From Streptomyces griseocarneus (lineage in GTDB: Bacteria > Actinomycetota > Actinomycetes > Streptomycetales > Streptomycetaceae), in the NCBI RefSeq assembly GCF_014655595.1, contig NZ_BNBL01000005.1, positions 62,001-126,000 on the forward strand: DNA of 64,000 bases. The letters run 5' to 3'. Of this stretch, positions 14,595 to 23,184 are shown in pieces. The position numbers and the translations under genes are program-made. Within the stretch, counting starts at the first letter, position 1, and each line of letters opens with the position of its first letter. The notes under the pieces were generated by a model. It did no database searches. It saw only the letters and a list, made by a program, of their open reading frames with translations, and was not told where the DNA came from.

Positions 14595-17486
14595 ATGACG
14601 GTCGACCGGATCACCGGACGCGGGGACGAACTCGAGGCGCTCGGACGCTTCCTGACGGACGTCCGCTCCCGTTCGGGCCGGGCCCTGGTGCTGCGGGGCG
14701 AGCCCGGGGCCGGCAAGTCCACGCTCCTGCGGTACGCCGCCGCGCACGCGGCCCCCGCGCGAGTGCTGACGGCGACGGGTGCCGAGCCCGAGTCGGGGAT
14801 GGCCTTCGCCGCGCTGCACCAGCTGCTGCGTCCGGTCGTCGGCCTGGCCGACGCGCTGCCCGACGCCCAGCGCGACGCCGTCCGCGCCGCCCTGGGACTG
14901 GCCGAGCCCGCGGCGGCCCAGGACCGGTTCCTGGTCTCGGCGGGCGTGCTGTCCCTCCTGACGGAAGCGGCCGTCGCCGACGGCCTGCTCTGTGTCGTCG
15001 ACGACTTCCAGTGGGTCGACCAGGCCTCCGCCGACGCCCTGCTCTTCGCCGCCCGCCGCTTCGCCGGCGACGGCGTGGGGCTGCTGATCGGCACCCGCGA
15101 CGTGGCCGCGGCCCGGCAGACGCTTCGCGCGGTGCCCTCTCTGGGACTGGGCGGACTGGACGCCGACGGCGCCCGCGAGGTGCTGGCGTCGCGGGCGGGG
15201 ACCACGCCGGCCCCCGCGGTCGTCGAGCTCGTCACGGCCGCCACGGGTGGCAATCCGCTCGCCCTGCACGAGGCCGCGGGCCTGCTGACCGCCGAACAGT
15301 TGACGGGCCGGGCGCCGCTGCCCGACCCGCTGCCCGTGGGGGACGGCGTCGCCGGGATCTACGGCGAGCAGATCGCCCGGCTGCCCGAGGACACCCGGCT
15401 CACCCTGCTCGTCGCGGCGCTGGAAGGGCGCGGCGATCCCCGGCTGATACGGGCCGCAGCCGCCAGGCTCGAGGCGGCCCCCGACGCCCTGGACGCCGCC
15501 GAGGCGGCCGGGATCGTCGACCTCCGGCCGGCCGAGGTCCGCTTCCGGCATCCGCTGATACGGGCCGCCGTGCACGCCGGCGCGAGCCCGGCGGCCCGTC
15601 GTGCGGCACACCGCCACCTCGCCGCCCTCCTGGAGGAGGCCGGTGACCGCGACCGTGCGGCCCGGCACCGCGCCGAGGCCGCCACCGGCCCCGACGAGGA
15701 CGTAGCCGCCGGGCTCGCCGCCGCCGGCGAACGAGCGCGCGCCCGGGGCGGCTACGCGGACGCCGCCCGCATCCTCGCCCGGGCCGCCGAACTGACCCCG
15801 GACCCGGGGACCAGGGCCCGCCGCCTCAAGGACACCGCCGCTGCCGCATGGCTGGGCGGCCACCCCGGGCGGGCCCAGTCGGCCCTCGCGGCGGCCCGCG
15901 ACCTCGCCCGGGAACCCGTACTGCTCGCCGAACTCGCGCAGATCGGCGGCAGGTTCGAGCTGTCCTCGGGGAACGCCGCCGAGGCGTTGCAGGCGTTCCT
16001 CACGGCGGCGGAACGCGCCGCCGCGCACGGGACGGAAACGCACGGGACGCAAGCGCACGGCCGACGGCACGAGCAGTCCGACGACGGAACCCGGCGCGTC
16101 GTCCTCGCGCTGCTCGCCGACGCGGCCGAGGCCGCCTCCTACATCGGCGACACCGAGGCCGCCGTGCGCATCGGACGGCGGGCGGCGGAACTGACCACGC
16201 AACCCGGGCCGCCCAGGTCACCCGGATCGCCCGGATCGCCCGAGGGGCCCTTCGACGCGTTCCTGTGCGACGTCCTGACGGGAATGGGCGCACTCTACGA
16301 GGGAGAGACGAGCCGCGGCGTCCAACTGCTGCGCCGGGCCCTGGCCGCTCTCCCGGACGACGGCGGCGGCAGCGAAAGCGACAGCGGCGACGGCGAGAAC
16401 GCCGCGGCCCGCCTGCTGTGGGCGGCGGCCGCCGCCAGCCTCCTCGGCGAGAGCGACGCCGCCGCCCGCTACGGTGCCCGCGCCGGCCGCGTCGCCCGCG
16501 TCTCCGGCACGGTCGGCACCCTGCCCGTCGTCCTGGAGAACGCCGCCACGGCCGAGCGCATGAACAGCGGATTCGCGCTCAGCGCCGCCCTGTCCGAGGA
16601 GGGCCTGGCCCTCGCCCGGGAGGCCGGCCTCGACAACTCCGTGGCGGCCCATCTCGCCAACCTCGCGGTCTGCGCCGCCGTCCGCGGCCGCGAGGACGAC
16701 TGCCGGGCCTTCGCGCACGAGGCCCTGGCCATCGCCATTCCGCACCGCCTGGGACTGCGCGCCGGCGTGGCCTCCTACGCCCTCGGCCTGCTGGACCTCG
16801 GACTCGGCCGCTTCGACCGGGCCCACGAACGGCTCACCGCGCTCACCTCGGCGGGCCCCGGCGCGGGCCACCCCGTCGTGGTGTGGGGTTCGACCGCGGA
16901 CCGGGTGGAGGCGGCCGTCGCCGCGGGGGACCTCGCGGCGGCCCGCGCCGCCACGGACTTCCTCGGCCGGTGGTCGGCCGACGCCGCGTCACCCCGCTCC
17001 CGGGCGCTGCTCGCCCGATGCGGTGCCCTGGTCGCCGACGACGGCGACGCACCCGCCCTCCTGCGGCAGGCGCTCGACCTCCTCGGCGAGGACGGCGACC
17101 AGGACGCGACCGCGTACGACCGGGCCCGTACCGAGCTCCTGCTCGGCGAACGGCTGCGCCGCGACCGGCGGGCGGGCGAGGCACGGCCCCACCTGCGCCA
17201 GGCGGCGGAGGCCTTTCACCGCATGGGCGCCGTGCCCTGGGAGCGCCGGGCGCGGGGCGAGCTGCGGGCGGCCGGGGAGACGGCCGGCCCCGCCCGTCCC
17301 GCCGCCCTCGAGACGCTCACCGCCCAGGAGCTGCGCATCGCCCGGCTCGTCGCCGAAGGTGTGAGCAACCGGGATGTCGCGGCCCGCCTTTTCCTCAGCC
17401 CGCGCACCGTCGAGTACCACTTGTACAAGGTGTATCCCAAGCTCGGCATCACCTCGCGGGCCGAGCTGGCCCGCCTGCTGCGCTGA
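14595..17486 (+). CDS. LAL-family LuxR transcriptional activator (AAA ATPase)
   Basis: The 963-residue regulator has an N-terminal P-loop ATPase and a C-terminal LuxR HTH. Walker A is GEPGAGKST at residues 35-43 and Walker B is CVVDDFQWVD near 132-141. The middle 500 residues are TPR-like helical repeats. The last 60 residues, LTAQELRIARLVAEGVSNRDVAARLFLSPRTVEYHLYKVYPKLG (here in two parts of the HTH), are a classic GerE/LuxR domain. LAL proteins activate sugar, polyene or other secondary metabolite genes using ATP as a switch. An alpha/beta hydrolase gene and a methyltransferase gene follow on the same strand. Repeated CAGTAG motifs in the gap before the hydrolase may be its target, but that is inference. 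Confidence 0.92.
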   Translation: MTVDRITGRGDELEALGRFLTDVRSRSGRALVLRGEPGAGKSTLLRYAAAHAAPARVLTATGAEPESGMAFAALHQLLRPVVGLADALPDAQRDAVRAALGLAEPAAAQDRFLVSAGVLSLLTEAAVADGLLCVVDDFQWVDQASADALLFAARRFAGDGVGLLIGTRDVAAARQTLRAVPSLGLGGLDADGAREVLASRAGTTPAPAVVELVTAATGGNPLALHEAAGLLTAEQLTGRAPLPDPLPVGDGVAGIYGEQIARLPEDTRLTLLVAALEGRGDPRLIRAAAARLEAAPDALDAAEAAGIVDLRPAEVRFRHPLIRAAVHAGASPAARRAAHRHLAALLEEAGDRDRAARHRAEAATGPDEDVAAGLAAAGERARARGGYADAARILARAAELTPDPGTRARRLKDTAAAAWLGGHPGRAQSALAAARDLAREPVLLAELAQIGGRFELSSGNAAEALQAFLTAAERAAAHGTETHGTQAHGRRHEQSDDGTRRVVLALLADAAEAASYIGDTEAAVRIGRRAAELTTQPGPPRSPGSPGSPEGPFDAFLCDVLTGMGALYEGETSRGVQLLRRALAALPDDGGGSESDSGDGENAAARLLWAAAAASLLGESDAAARYGARAGRVARVSGTVGTLPVVLENAATAERMNSGFALSAALSEEGLALAREAGLDNSVAAHLANLAVCAAVRGREDDCRAFAHEALAIAIPHRLGLRAGVASYALGLLDLGLGRFDRAHERLTALTSAGPGAGHPVVVWGSTADRVEAAVAAGDLAAARAATDFLGRWSADAASPRSRALLARCGALVADDGDAPALLRQALDLLGEDGDQDATAYDRARTELLLGERLRRDRRAGEARPHLRQAAEAFHRMGAVPWERRARGELRAAGETAGPARPAALETLTAQELRIARLVAEGVSNRDVAARLFLSPRTVEYHLYKVYPKLGITSRAELARLLR

Positions 17487-17518
17487 CGGCCCCGCAGCCC
17501 CCACCGGTCCGGGCAACC

Positions 17519-17552
17519 CAGTAGCGCCAGTAGGCGGCCAGTAGTCCTACTG
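17519..17552 (+). promoter_or_regulatory. CAGTAG repeat cluster upstream of the hydrolase gene
   Basis: CAGTAG occurs at 17519-17524, 17528-17533 and 17539-17544, and its complement CTACTG at 17547-17552, so the last two form the palindrome CAGTAGTCCTACTG. The cluster sits about 100 nt before the hydrolase start, directly after the LAL gene. Spaced direct repeats plus a palindrome suggest a regulator binding site. Confidence 0.5.
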
Positions 17553-17644
17553 ATGGCACCGGCGGGCCGGCACGGCAGAGTTCTGCCTGTCCGCGGAACG
17601 AGCGGACGGCAGGACGAACGGACCGCGGAGAACAGGAGCGACGC

Positions 17645-18595
17645 ATGGCTGCGATGTCGGAGACGGCAACGGTGGGACGCATGGTCGAGGTGGGCGGCAT
17701 CGAGCTGTGGACGGAGGAGTTCGGGGACCCCTCCCACCCGCCGGTGCTGCTCATCAGCGGCTCGATGAGCCAGGGGCTGCTGTGGCCGGACGAGTTCGTC
17801 GGGCGGCTGGCGGCGGCCGGCCACCGGGTCGTCCGGTACGACCACCGGGACGTGGGCCGCTCGACCGCCCGCGACTTCGAGCAGCACCCCTACACCTGGG
17901 CCGACCTCAAGGAGGACGCGGTCGGCCTGATGGACGCCCTGGGAATCGGCCCGGCCCACCTGGTGGGCCATTCGGCCGGCGGGCTGATCGCCCAGTGGAT
18001 CGCGGCCGATCACCCCGGCCGGGTCGAGAGCCTCACCGTGATCGGCTCCTCGCCCCTGGGCGCCCGCGAGGGAGAGGTGCTCATACGGGCCCTCATGGGT
18101 CAGCCGCAGCCGGAGGGCAGCCTGCCCGAGCCCGCCGTGGAGTTCGTGGAGTTCTTCCAGAAGGCGGCCGCCGGCCCGCAGCCCGCGACCCGGGCCGAGA
18201 TCGTCGACTTCCAGATCGAGCTCGCCCGCGTCCTGCACGGCGGCGCGTGGCCGTCCGGTTTCGACGAGGACGCCCAGCGCCGTCTGGAGGAGCGGCTCTT
18301 CGACCGGATGCGCGCCCCCCGGACGGCCGCCAACCACCGGCTCGCCGGGATGGCCGACCTGGAGTTCGAGCCGCAGGGCGCGCTGGCGCGGGTGACCGCC
18401 CCCACCCTCGTCGTCGAGGGCACCGCCGAACCGGTCAAGCCGGGCCACGGCAGGCTCATCGCGCAGGCGATCGCCGGAGCCCGGCTGGTGATGGTCCCCG
18501 GCATGGGACACATGCTGACGCCGGACGCCGTGGAGCCGGTGGCGAACGCGCTCGTGGCGCACCTGGAGGCCTCGGCGGGAGGATGTGGCGCGTGA
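17645..18595 (+). CDS. alpha/beta hydrolase
   Basis: The 316-residue protein has the alpha/beta hydrolase fold. The nucleophile elbow is GHSAGG with Ser at about residue 110, the oxyanion motif near residue 38 is SGSMSQG, and the catalytic His is in GMGHML near residue 293. The expected acid position reads GTAEPV, where most relatives have GTADPV, so the acid is probably Glu. It resembles the 3-oxoadipate enol-lactone hydrolase/haloperoxidase group found beside regulators; the substrate is unknown. ATG 17645 has AGGAGCG 7 nt upstream. It lies between the LAL regulator and a methyltransferase on the same strand (158 and 45 nt gaps), so it may be a LAL target. Confidence 0.88.
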   Translation: MAAMSETATVGRMVEVGGIELWTEEFGDPSHPPVLLISGSMSQGLLWPDEFVGRLAAAGHRVVRYDHRDVGRSTARDFEQHPYTWADLKEDAVGLMDALGIGPAHLVGHSAGGLIAQWIAADHPGRVESLTVIGSSPLGAREGEVLIRALMGQPQPEGSLPEPAVEFVEFFQKAAAGPQPATRAEIVDFQIELARVLHGGAWPSGFDEDAQRRLEERLFDRMRAPRTAANHRLAGMADLEFEPQGALARVTAPTLVVEGTAEPVKPGHGRLIAQAIAGARLVMVPGMGHMLTPDAVEPVANALVAHLEASAGGCGA

Positions 18596-18640
18596 CGGCA
18601 GGGCGGCGGCCCTCGGTCCGGACGGGCAAGGAGGCGGAAC

Positions 18641-19477
18641 ATGACGGCGGACGCCGGTGAGGGACACGGCTGGGGCAAGAGCGGCTTCGAGGACGTCTAC
18701 GACCGGCCCGACCCGCGCGCCTATTTCACCCGGCTGCGGCCGCTGGACTACCGGATCCCCCATCACGCCCAGCCGGTCTACCGGGCCCTGGTCGAGGAGC
18801 GGGCCCGCCGGGCCCGCTCCCGGCCGCCCGCCGCGGTCGTGGACCTGTGCTGCTCCTACGGCGTCAACGCCGCGCTGCTCAACCACGACCTGACCCTGGC
18901 CGACCTCTACGCCCACTACACGAGCCCCGAGGCGGCCACGCTGACGACCGCGGAGCTCACCCGGCGGGACAAGGAGTTCTACGCCGCGCACCGCCGCGCG
19001 GACGCCGTACCGGTCATCGGCGTCGACGTCTCGTCGCGGGCCGTCGGCTACGCCCGTGACGTCGGCCTGCTGGACGACGCCTTCGCCGTGGACCTCGAGA
19101 CCGACGACGCCTGCCCCGGGCTGGCGCGCGCCCTGGGGAACGCGTGGCTGATCACGGTCACCGGCGGCCTCAGCTACATCGGACCGCGCACCTTCGGCCG
19201 CGTCCTGGCCCACGCGCCCCGGGACGTGCGGGTGGCCGCCTTCGCCCTGCGGACCGTCGACTACGGGCCCATCGCCGCCGTGCTGCGCGACCACGGGCTG
19301 GTGACCGAGACCTCGGCCGAGCTCCATCCGCAGCGCCGCTTCACCGACGACGCCGAACAGCGGCGCACGGTGGACCGCCTCACGGCCCTCGGCATGGACG
19401 CGGCCGGATACGAGGCCGAGGGCTACTACTACGCCCGCTACCACTACTCACGGCCCGTGGAGGACGTCGCTCGTTGA
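18641..19477 (+). CDS. SAM-dependent methyltransferase-like protein
   Basis: The 278-residue cytosolic protein has a Rossmann-like methyltransferase core. Motif I is VVDLCCSYGVNAALL at about residues 66-80, a degenerate DxGxGxG in which glycines are replaced by Cys and Ser. The next elements are VIGVDVSSRAVGYARDVGLLDDAF, giving the acidic residue of motif II, and a later strand WLITVTGGLSYIGPRT. The altered motif I is characteristic of a subgroup of Streptomyces class I methyltransferase-like proteins, so SAM binding is likely but not certain. It follows the hydrolase gene by 45 nt and has GCAAGGAGG before ATG 18641, consistent with co-transcription. The substrate is unknown. Confidence 0.8.
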   Translation: MTADAGEGHGWGKSGFEDVYDRPDPRAYFTRLRPLDYRIPHHAQPVYRALVEERARRARSRPPAAVVDLCCSYGVNAALLNHDLTLADLYAHYTSPEAATLTTAELTRRDKEFYAAHRRADAVPVIGVDVSSRAVGYARDVGLLDDAFAVDLETDDACPGLARALGNAWLITVTGGLSYIGPRTFGRVLAHAPRDVRVAAFALRTVDYGPIAAVLRDHGLVTETSAELHPQRRFTDDAEQRRTVDRLTALGMDAAGYEAEGYYYARYHYSRPVEDVAR

Positions 19478-19656
19478 CCGCACCTCACTCCACCACGCGT
19501 CACAGCAGGCGCATGCGTATCCGGCGAGCGGGTACTCGGCGGGTCCCGCCGTCTCCTCGGCGGGCCGACGCACGAGCCGTACGAGCCGGAGGTGGGTGGC
19601 ATGGCCCGGGACCAGCACAGGAAGGGCGAGGGCGGGACCGGAAAGGAGCGGCGGTC

Positions 19657-19872
19657 ATGACGGACCGGCGCCGCGGTGGCATCCCCCGCGACATGCAGGA
19701 CCAGCAGGCGAGCGTCCCCCGGCGGGACCGGGCCCCGAAGAGCGGAAAGGGAGCCGGCGACCGGCGCGAGGCCGAGGACGCCGGCACCAAGGACGCCGAC
19801 GGGAAGGCGACCCGGCGCCGAGGCGAGGGGACCGGCGCGGCGAACCCGGCGACCGGCGAGCCGCCGGACTGA
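19657..19872 (+). CDS. small hydrophilic protein, 71 residues
   Basis: ATG 19657 is preceded at the right distance by AAAGGAG (19642-19648). The 71-residue product is very rich in Arg, Gly, Asp, Lys and Glu, has no hydrophobic core and should be disordered. The opening MTDRRRGGIPRDMQDQQ is like short hydrophilic Streptomyces proteins of unknown, possibly stress-related, role. The ribosome site and G/C-ended codons support expression. It lies alone, 179 nt after the methyltransferase. Confidence 0.55.
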   Translation: MTDRRRGGIPRDMQDQQASVPRRDRAPKSGKGAGDRREAEDAGTKDADGKATRRRGEGTGAANPATGEPPD

Positions 19873-20311
19873 CGCCGCGTCCGCGAACCCGGCGAGCCGC
19901 GCCCGCCGCACGGCTATCGAGCCAGGCCCCACGGTGCCGCGAACAGGCCGCCGCACCGCACGGCTCCCACGGCCCGGATGACCGGAAGCGGAGGCCCGGG
20001 ACGCGCCCGTGAGGGACATACGGCCGTGGCGCGTTCCTTTTCCGTGCCGTCCGGCCTGCGGAATCGCCCGGCGTGCCGCCCGGGCCCGAAGAGGAGTTGG
20101 CGCCACCGCGCATCCGGCTGTTTCGCGCACTTGCCGCGGGCCTGCTCACGCGGGAATGCGGTGAGTTGAAAGCGGGACCTTTCACCGGGAGTGCTGACCC
20201 GAAACCCTCTGGTTCGCGCGGGGCGCGAGCACCTAGGTTTCCGGGCGGGGCAACAGGCCCCGGTGCATTGCGAAAATTCCCGCCGGCAACTCGACCGAAA
20301 GGAAATCGGGC
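19873..20311. other. gene-free interval before the lectin gene
   Basis: This 439-bp stretch has no frame with a plausible start, ribosome site and codon pattern. The last 20 nt carry the lectin ribosome site (GAAAGGAAA before ATG 20312). I see no clear promoter or hairpin to name; part of it is presumably the lectin leader and promoter. Confidence 0.5.
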
Positions 20312-20803
20312 ATGCCCGGAATCAGAAAGATCGCGCTCGGCGTCGCGGCGACGGGTCTTCTCGCGGGACCCCTCGCACTCACGGCGACCGAGGCGGCGGC
20401 CGCCCCCTCGATGGCCCCCATCACCACCTCCATCCAGGTCTACAGCGACGACACCAACCTGGACGAGTACTACGGGACGGACGTGCTGACCCGGGATTCG
20501 CGCCACTCCTGGCAGGAATGGCAGCTCACCCAGCTGGACGACGGCTCCTACACGATCCGCGGCAAGCACTTCGGCAAGTGCATAGCCGCCACCGGTCGCG
20601 GCCAGAAGGTGACGCAGAGCCCCTGCAACAGCGGAAACCTGGCGCAGCGCTGGATTGTGGACACCACCGCTGACACCACGCTGATCGAGAGCAAGAAATT
20701 CAAGGGCGAAGTGATCCAGGCACACGGCCTGGACAGGGCGGTCACGCTCGAGGCCAAGGGATCGGGCCGGGCGGCCCAGCAGTGGGGCCTGTACCGGAAG
20801 TAG
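20312..20803 (+). CDS. secreted ricin-type beta-trefoil lectin domain protein
   Basis: The 163-residue exported protein has a signal peptide of about 32 residues (GVAATGLLAGPLALTATEAAAA) and a single carbohydrate-binding beta-trefoil domain. Three QxW motifs mark the three lobes: QEWQL, QRWIV and QQWGL. Two Cys (in GKCIA and SPCNS) could form the lobe disulfide. There is no attached enzyme, so it is a free lectin. ATG 20312 follows GAAAGGAAA at the expected distance. It is followed immediately by a perfect terminator palindrome and seems monocistronic. Confidence 0.85.
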   Translation: MPGIRKIALGVAATGLLAGPLALTATEAAAAPSMAPITTSIQVYSDDTNLDEYYGTDVLTRDSRHSWQEWQLTQLDDGSYTIRGKHFGKCIAATGRGQKVTQSPCNSGNLAQRWIVDTTADTTLIESKKFKGEVIQAHGLDRAVTLEAKGSGRAAQQWGLYRK

Positions 20804-20821
20804 GCAGGATCGCGCTCGCCC

Positions 20822-20853
20822 GAATGAGCCCGGCGAATTCGCCGGGCTCATTC
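20822..20853. terminator. perfect palindromic terminator
   Basis: A 32-nt perfect palindrome (16-bp arms, GAATGAGCCCGGCGAA and its complement) begins 19 nt after the lectin stop. It overlaps the last codons of the broken gene on the other strand, whose stop lies at 20848-20850. Confidence 0.85.
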
Positions 20854-21500
20854 CACTGACCGTTCCGGAACGCGCGGTGGCCGTGCTGCGCGATCACGCC
20901 GGACGGTCGCCCGTGCCGTCGCCGAGGCCGTGGCGAGGCAGGCGGCCGCGTGCAGGGCCACCGGCTGGTCCGGGATCCGCTCGGTGACCTCGCGCAGCAC
21001 GTCGTTGGCGTCGTCCAGCACCCGGCTGCCGCCCAGCGCCAGGACGCGTCCGACGGTGTCGGTGCACACGTCGTCCGCCAGCCGCTCCTGGTCGCGGCCG
21101 GCCGGGCGCTCCACCCGGACGACGAGCGGGTCGGCCAGGACCTGCCCGGCCGGGGAGCCGCTCGCGGCGCCCTCGGCGGCCGTGCGCAGGGCCGCGTAGA
21201 TCCGGTAGACGCCCGGCTCCGCGATCTTCCAGCCGCCGAGGCGATGGTCACGGCGGTCAGGCTGCCGTCGGGAGCGCGGTTGACGCGTACCGCCCCGGCG
21301 GAATCCGTATCGACGTCCAGGCTCAGCCGGTTCGTCCCGTCGACGCTGACCTCCAGCGAGCGGCTGCGACCCGAGGCGGGGACCTGCAGGAGGCGGGCGT
21401 AGCCGGTCTGCAGCCGGGTGCTCAGGGCCGGCTCGTCCAGGACGACCCGCCCGTCCACGGACACCACGACATGCTGCCCGTCGAAGCCCAACGGCGCAAC
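20848..21500 (-). pseudogene. frameshifted remnant of a larger protein gene
   Basis: Reading leftwards, one frame (about 21500-21240) encodes a beta-rich segment with HVVVSVDGRVVLDEPALS and SLEVSVDGTNRLSLDVD. At about 21237-21245 the sense moves to another frame, which continues WKIAEPGVYRIYAALRTA and ends after LDDANDVLREVTERIPDQPVALHAAACLATA at 20848. Restoring one base near 21240 would join them as a smooth protein (TIA-LGGWKIAEPG). No start codon with a ribosome site exists at the 5' side and the permease terminator lies immediately upstream, so the N-terminal part is missing as well. I do not recognise the parent family. A sequencing error could explain the frameshift but not the missing start. 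Confidence 0.65.
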
Positions 21501-21501
21501 G

Positions 21502-21544
21502 CCCGAAGGCCGGTCCCCCCCGGGTGGGGGGACCGGCCTTCGGG
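21502..21544. terminator. permease terminator
   Basis: A 19-bp perfect stem (21502-21520 with 21526-21544) with loop CGGGT lies 24 nt beyond the permease stop on the minus strand. The arms contain GGCCGGTCCCCCC. Confidence 0.9.
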
Positions 21545-21568
21545 AAGCGGCGGATCGAAGCCGTGAGG

Positions 21569-22999
21569 TCAGCGCCCGTCCGTGGCGGTGGCGGTGGCGG
21601 TGGCGACGGCGGCGCGCTGGCGCACGTAGCCGGTCACCGCGAGGGCCAGTGCCAGGCCGCCGGTGAAGTACAGCTGCAGGCGGGTGTCGGTGTCGACGGT
21701 CATGAGCACGAGCACTCCGGCCACGCCGGCCAGCGTCACCCAGGTCAGATACGGGAAGCCCCACATCCGCACCACGAGCTTCTCCGGCGCCTCGCGCTCC
21801 AGCCGGCGGCGCAGCAGCAGCTGGGAGGCGGCGATGAAGCCCCACACCACCAGGACGACCGCGCCGACCATGTTGAGCAGCCAGGCGAAGACGGTGGTGG
21901 GCCACCAGTAGGACAGCAGCACGGCGACGAAGCCGAACGCGCACGACGCGAGCACCGCGCGGCGGGGCACCCCGCCGGAGACCTTGCCCAGGGCCTTGGG
22001 GCCCTGGCCGCGGGAGACCAGCGAGTAGGCCATGCGCGAGGAGCCGTAGATGTTGGCGTTCATCGCGGACAGCAGGGCGATGAGCACGACCACGTTCATG
22101 ATCTGGCCGCCGGCGGGGACGCCGAGGCGGTCGAGGACGGCGGCGTACGGGCCCAGTTCCGTGACGGTCTTGTCGTCCCACGGGATGAGCGTGACGATCA
22201 CCAGCATCGAGCCGACGTAGACGATGCCGATCCGCCACATCGTCGTCTTCACGGCCTTGGCCACGCCGCGCACCGGGTCCTTCGACTCGGCGGCCGCGAT
22301 GGTCACGGTCTCCAGGCCGCCGTAGGCGACGACCGAGGCCAGCAGGCCGGTGAGCAGGCCGTCCGCGCCGGTGGGCAGGAAGCCGCCGTCGTGGAGGAGG
22401 TGCGCGGTGCCGGGGGAGTCGCTGCCGGGCAGGAGGCCCAGGATCGCGAGGGCGCCGAGGACCAGGAAGAGGCCGATGGCGCCGATCTTCAGGGCGGCGA
22501 ACCAGAACTCGAACTCGCCGAAGTTCGAGACCGCGCCCAGGTTGGTGCCGCAGAAGAGCGCCATGAAGACCAGCACCCACATCCAGGACGGGGTGCCGGG
22601 GAACCAGCCCTGCATGATGTGGGCCGCGCCGATCGCCTCGACCGCCACTCCCACGACCAGCAGGGTCCAGAACATCCAGCCGGCGGTGAAGCCGGCCCAC
22701 GGGCCGATCGCGCGGTCGGCGTGGACGGAGAAGGAGCCGGAGGCGGGGTTGGCGGCGGACATCTCGCCGAGCATCCGCATCACGAACATCACGAGCAGGC
22801 CGGACACGGCGTACGCGAGCACGATCGACGGGCCCGCCGCGGCGATGCCGGCGCCGGAGCCCACGAAGAGGCCCGCGCCGATGACACCGCCGAGGGCGAT
22901 CATCGACAGGTGCCGCTGCTTGAGCCCGTTCGACAGTGCGGAGCCCTGCTGCGGGGGGCTCTCCTCCGACGTGCGGGGAGAGGGGAGTGTCCGGGTCAT
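21569..22999 (-). CDS. amino acid permease (APC family, GabP/AnsP-like)
   Basis: The 476-residue transporter has about 12 helices. Helix 1 carries the APC hallmark MIALGGVIGAGLFVGSG, and later segments include GEMSAANPASGSFSVHADRAIGPWAGFTAGW and ETVTIAAAESKDP, both typical of GABA/aromatic amino acid:proton symporters of the AAT group. It should import an amino acid; the exact one cannot be read. ATG 22999 (MTRTLPSP) is preferred over a frame extending to 23050, since an AGG-containing ribosome site precedes it. The C-terminus is an Ala-Thr repeat encoded by a 6-bp tandem repeat. Confidence 0.9.
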   Translation of the reverse strand: MTRTLPSPRTSEESPPQQGSALSNGLKQRHLSMIALGGVIGAGLFVGSGAGIAAAGPSIVLAYAVSGLLVMFVMRMLGEMSAANPASGSFSVHADRAIGPWAGFTAGWMFWTLLVVGVAVEAIGAAHIMQGWFPGTPSWMWVLVFMALFCGTNLGAVSNFGEFEFWFAALKIGAIGLFLVLGALAILGLLPGSDSPGTAHLLHDGGFLPTGADGLLTGLLASVVAYGGLETVTIAAAESKDPVRGVAKAVKTTMWRIGIVYVGSMLVIVTLIPWDDKTVTELGPYAAVLDRLGVPAGGQIMNVVVLIALLSAMNANIYGSSRMAYSLVSRGQGPKALGKVSGGVPRRAVLASCAFGFVAVLLSYWWPTTVFAWLLNMVGAVVLVVWGFIAASQLLLRRRLEREAPEKLVVRMWGFPYLTWVTLAGVAGVLVLMTVDTDTRLQLYFTGGLALALAVTGYVRQRAAVATATATATDGR

Positions 23000-23184
23000 G
23001 GTCGAAACCTGTCCATAATGCGAGACTGAAGAAGGCTCGAGTATGGACAAGCAAGAGAAATGCGCGCTCGAACGTCCGATATGCGGACGGTCCGCTCACG
23101 CAACGTGATCGCTCTGCGGCGAAGATCTCGCGTCCCTCTGCCCCCTCCGCGGTGCGGGCACCGGCCCCGGGCGGGACCGCCCCC

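Noticed and set aside
14595..19477. Polyene or other large biosynthetic cluster headed by the LAL regulator
   Set aside because: No polyketide or peptide synthetase genes are present; only a hydrolase and a methyltransferase follow.
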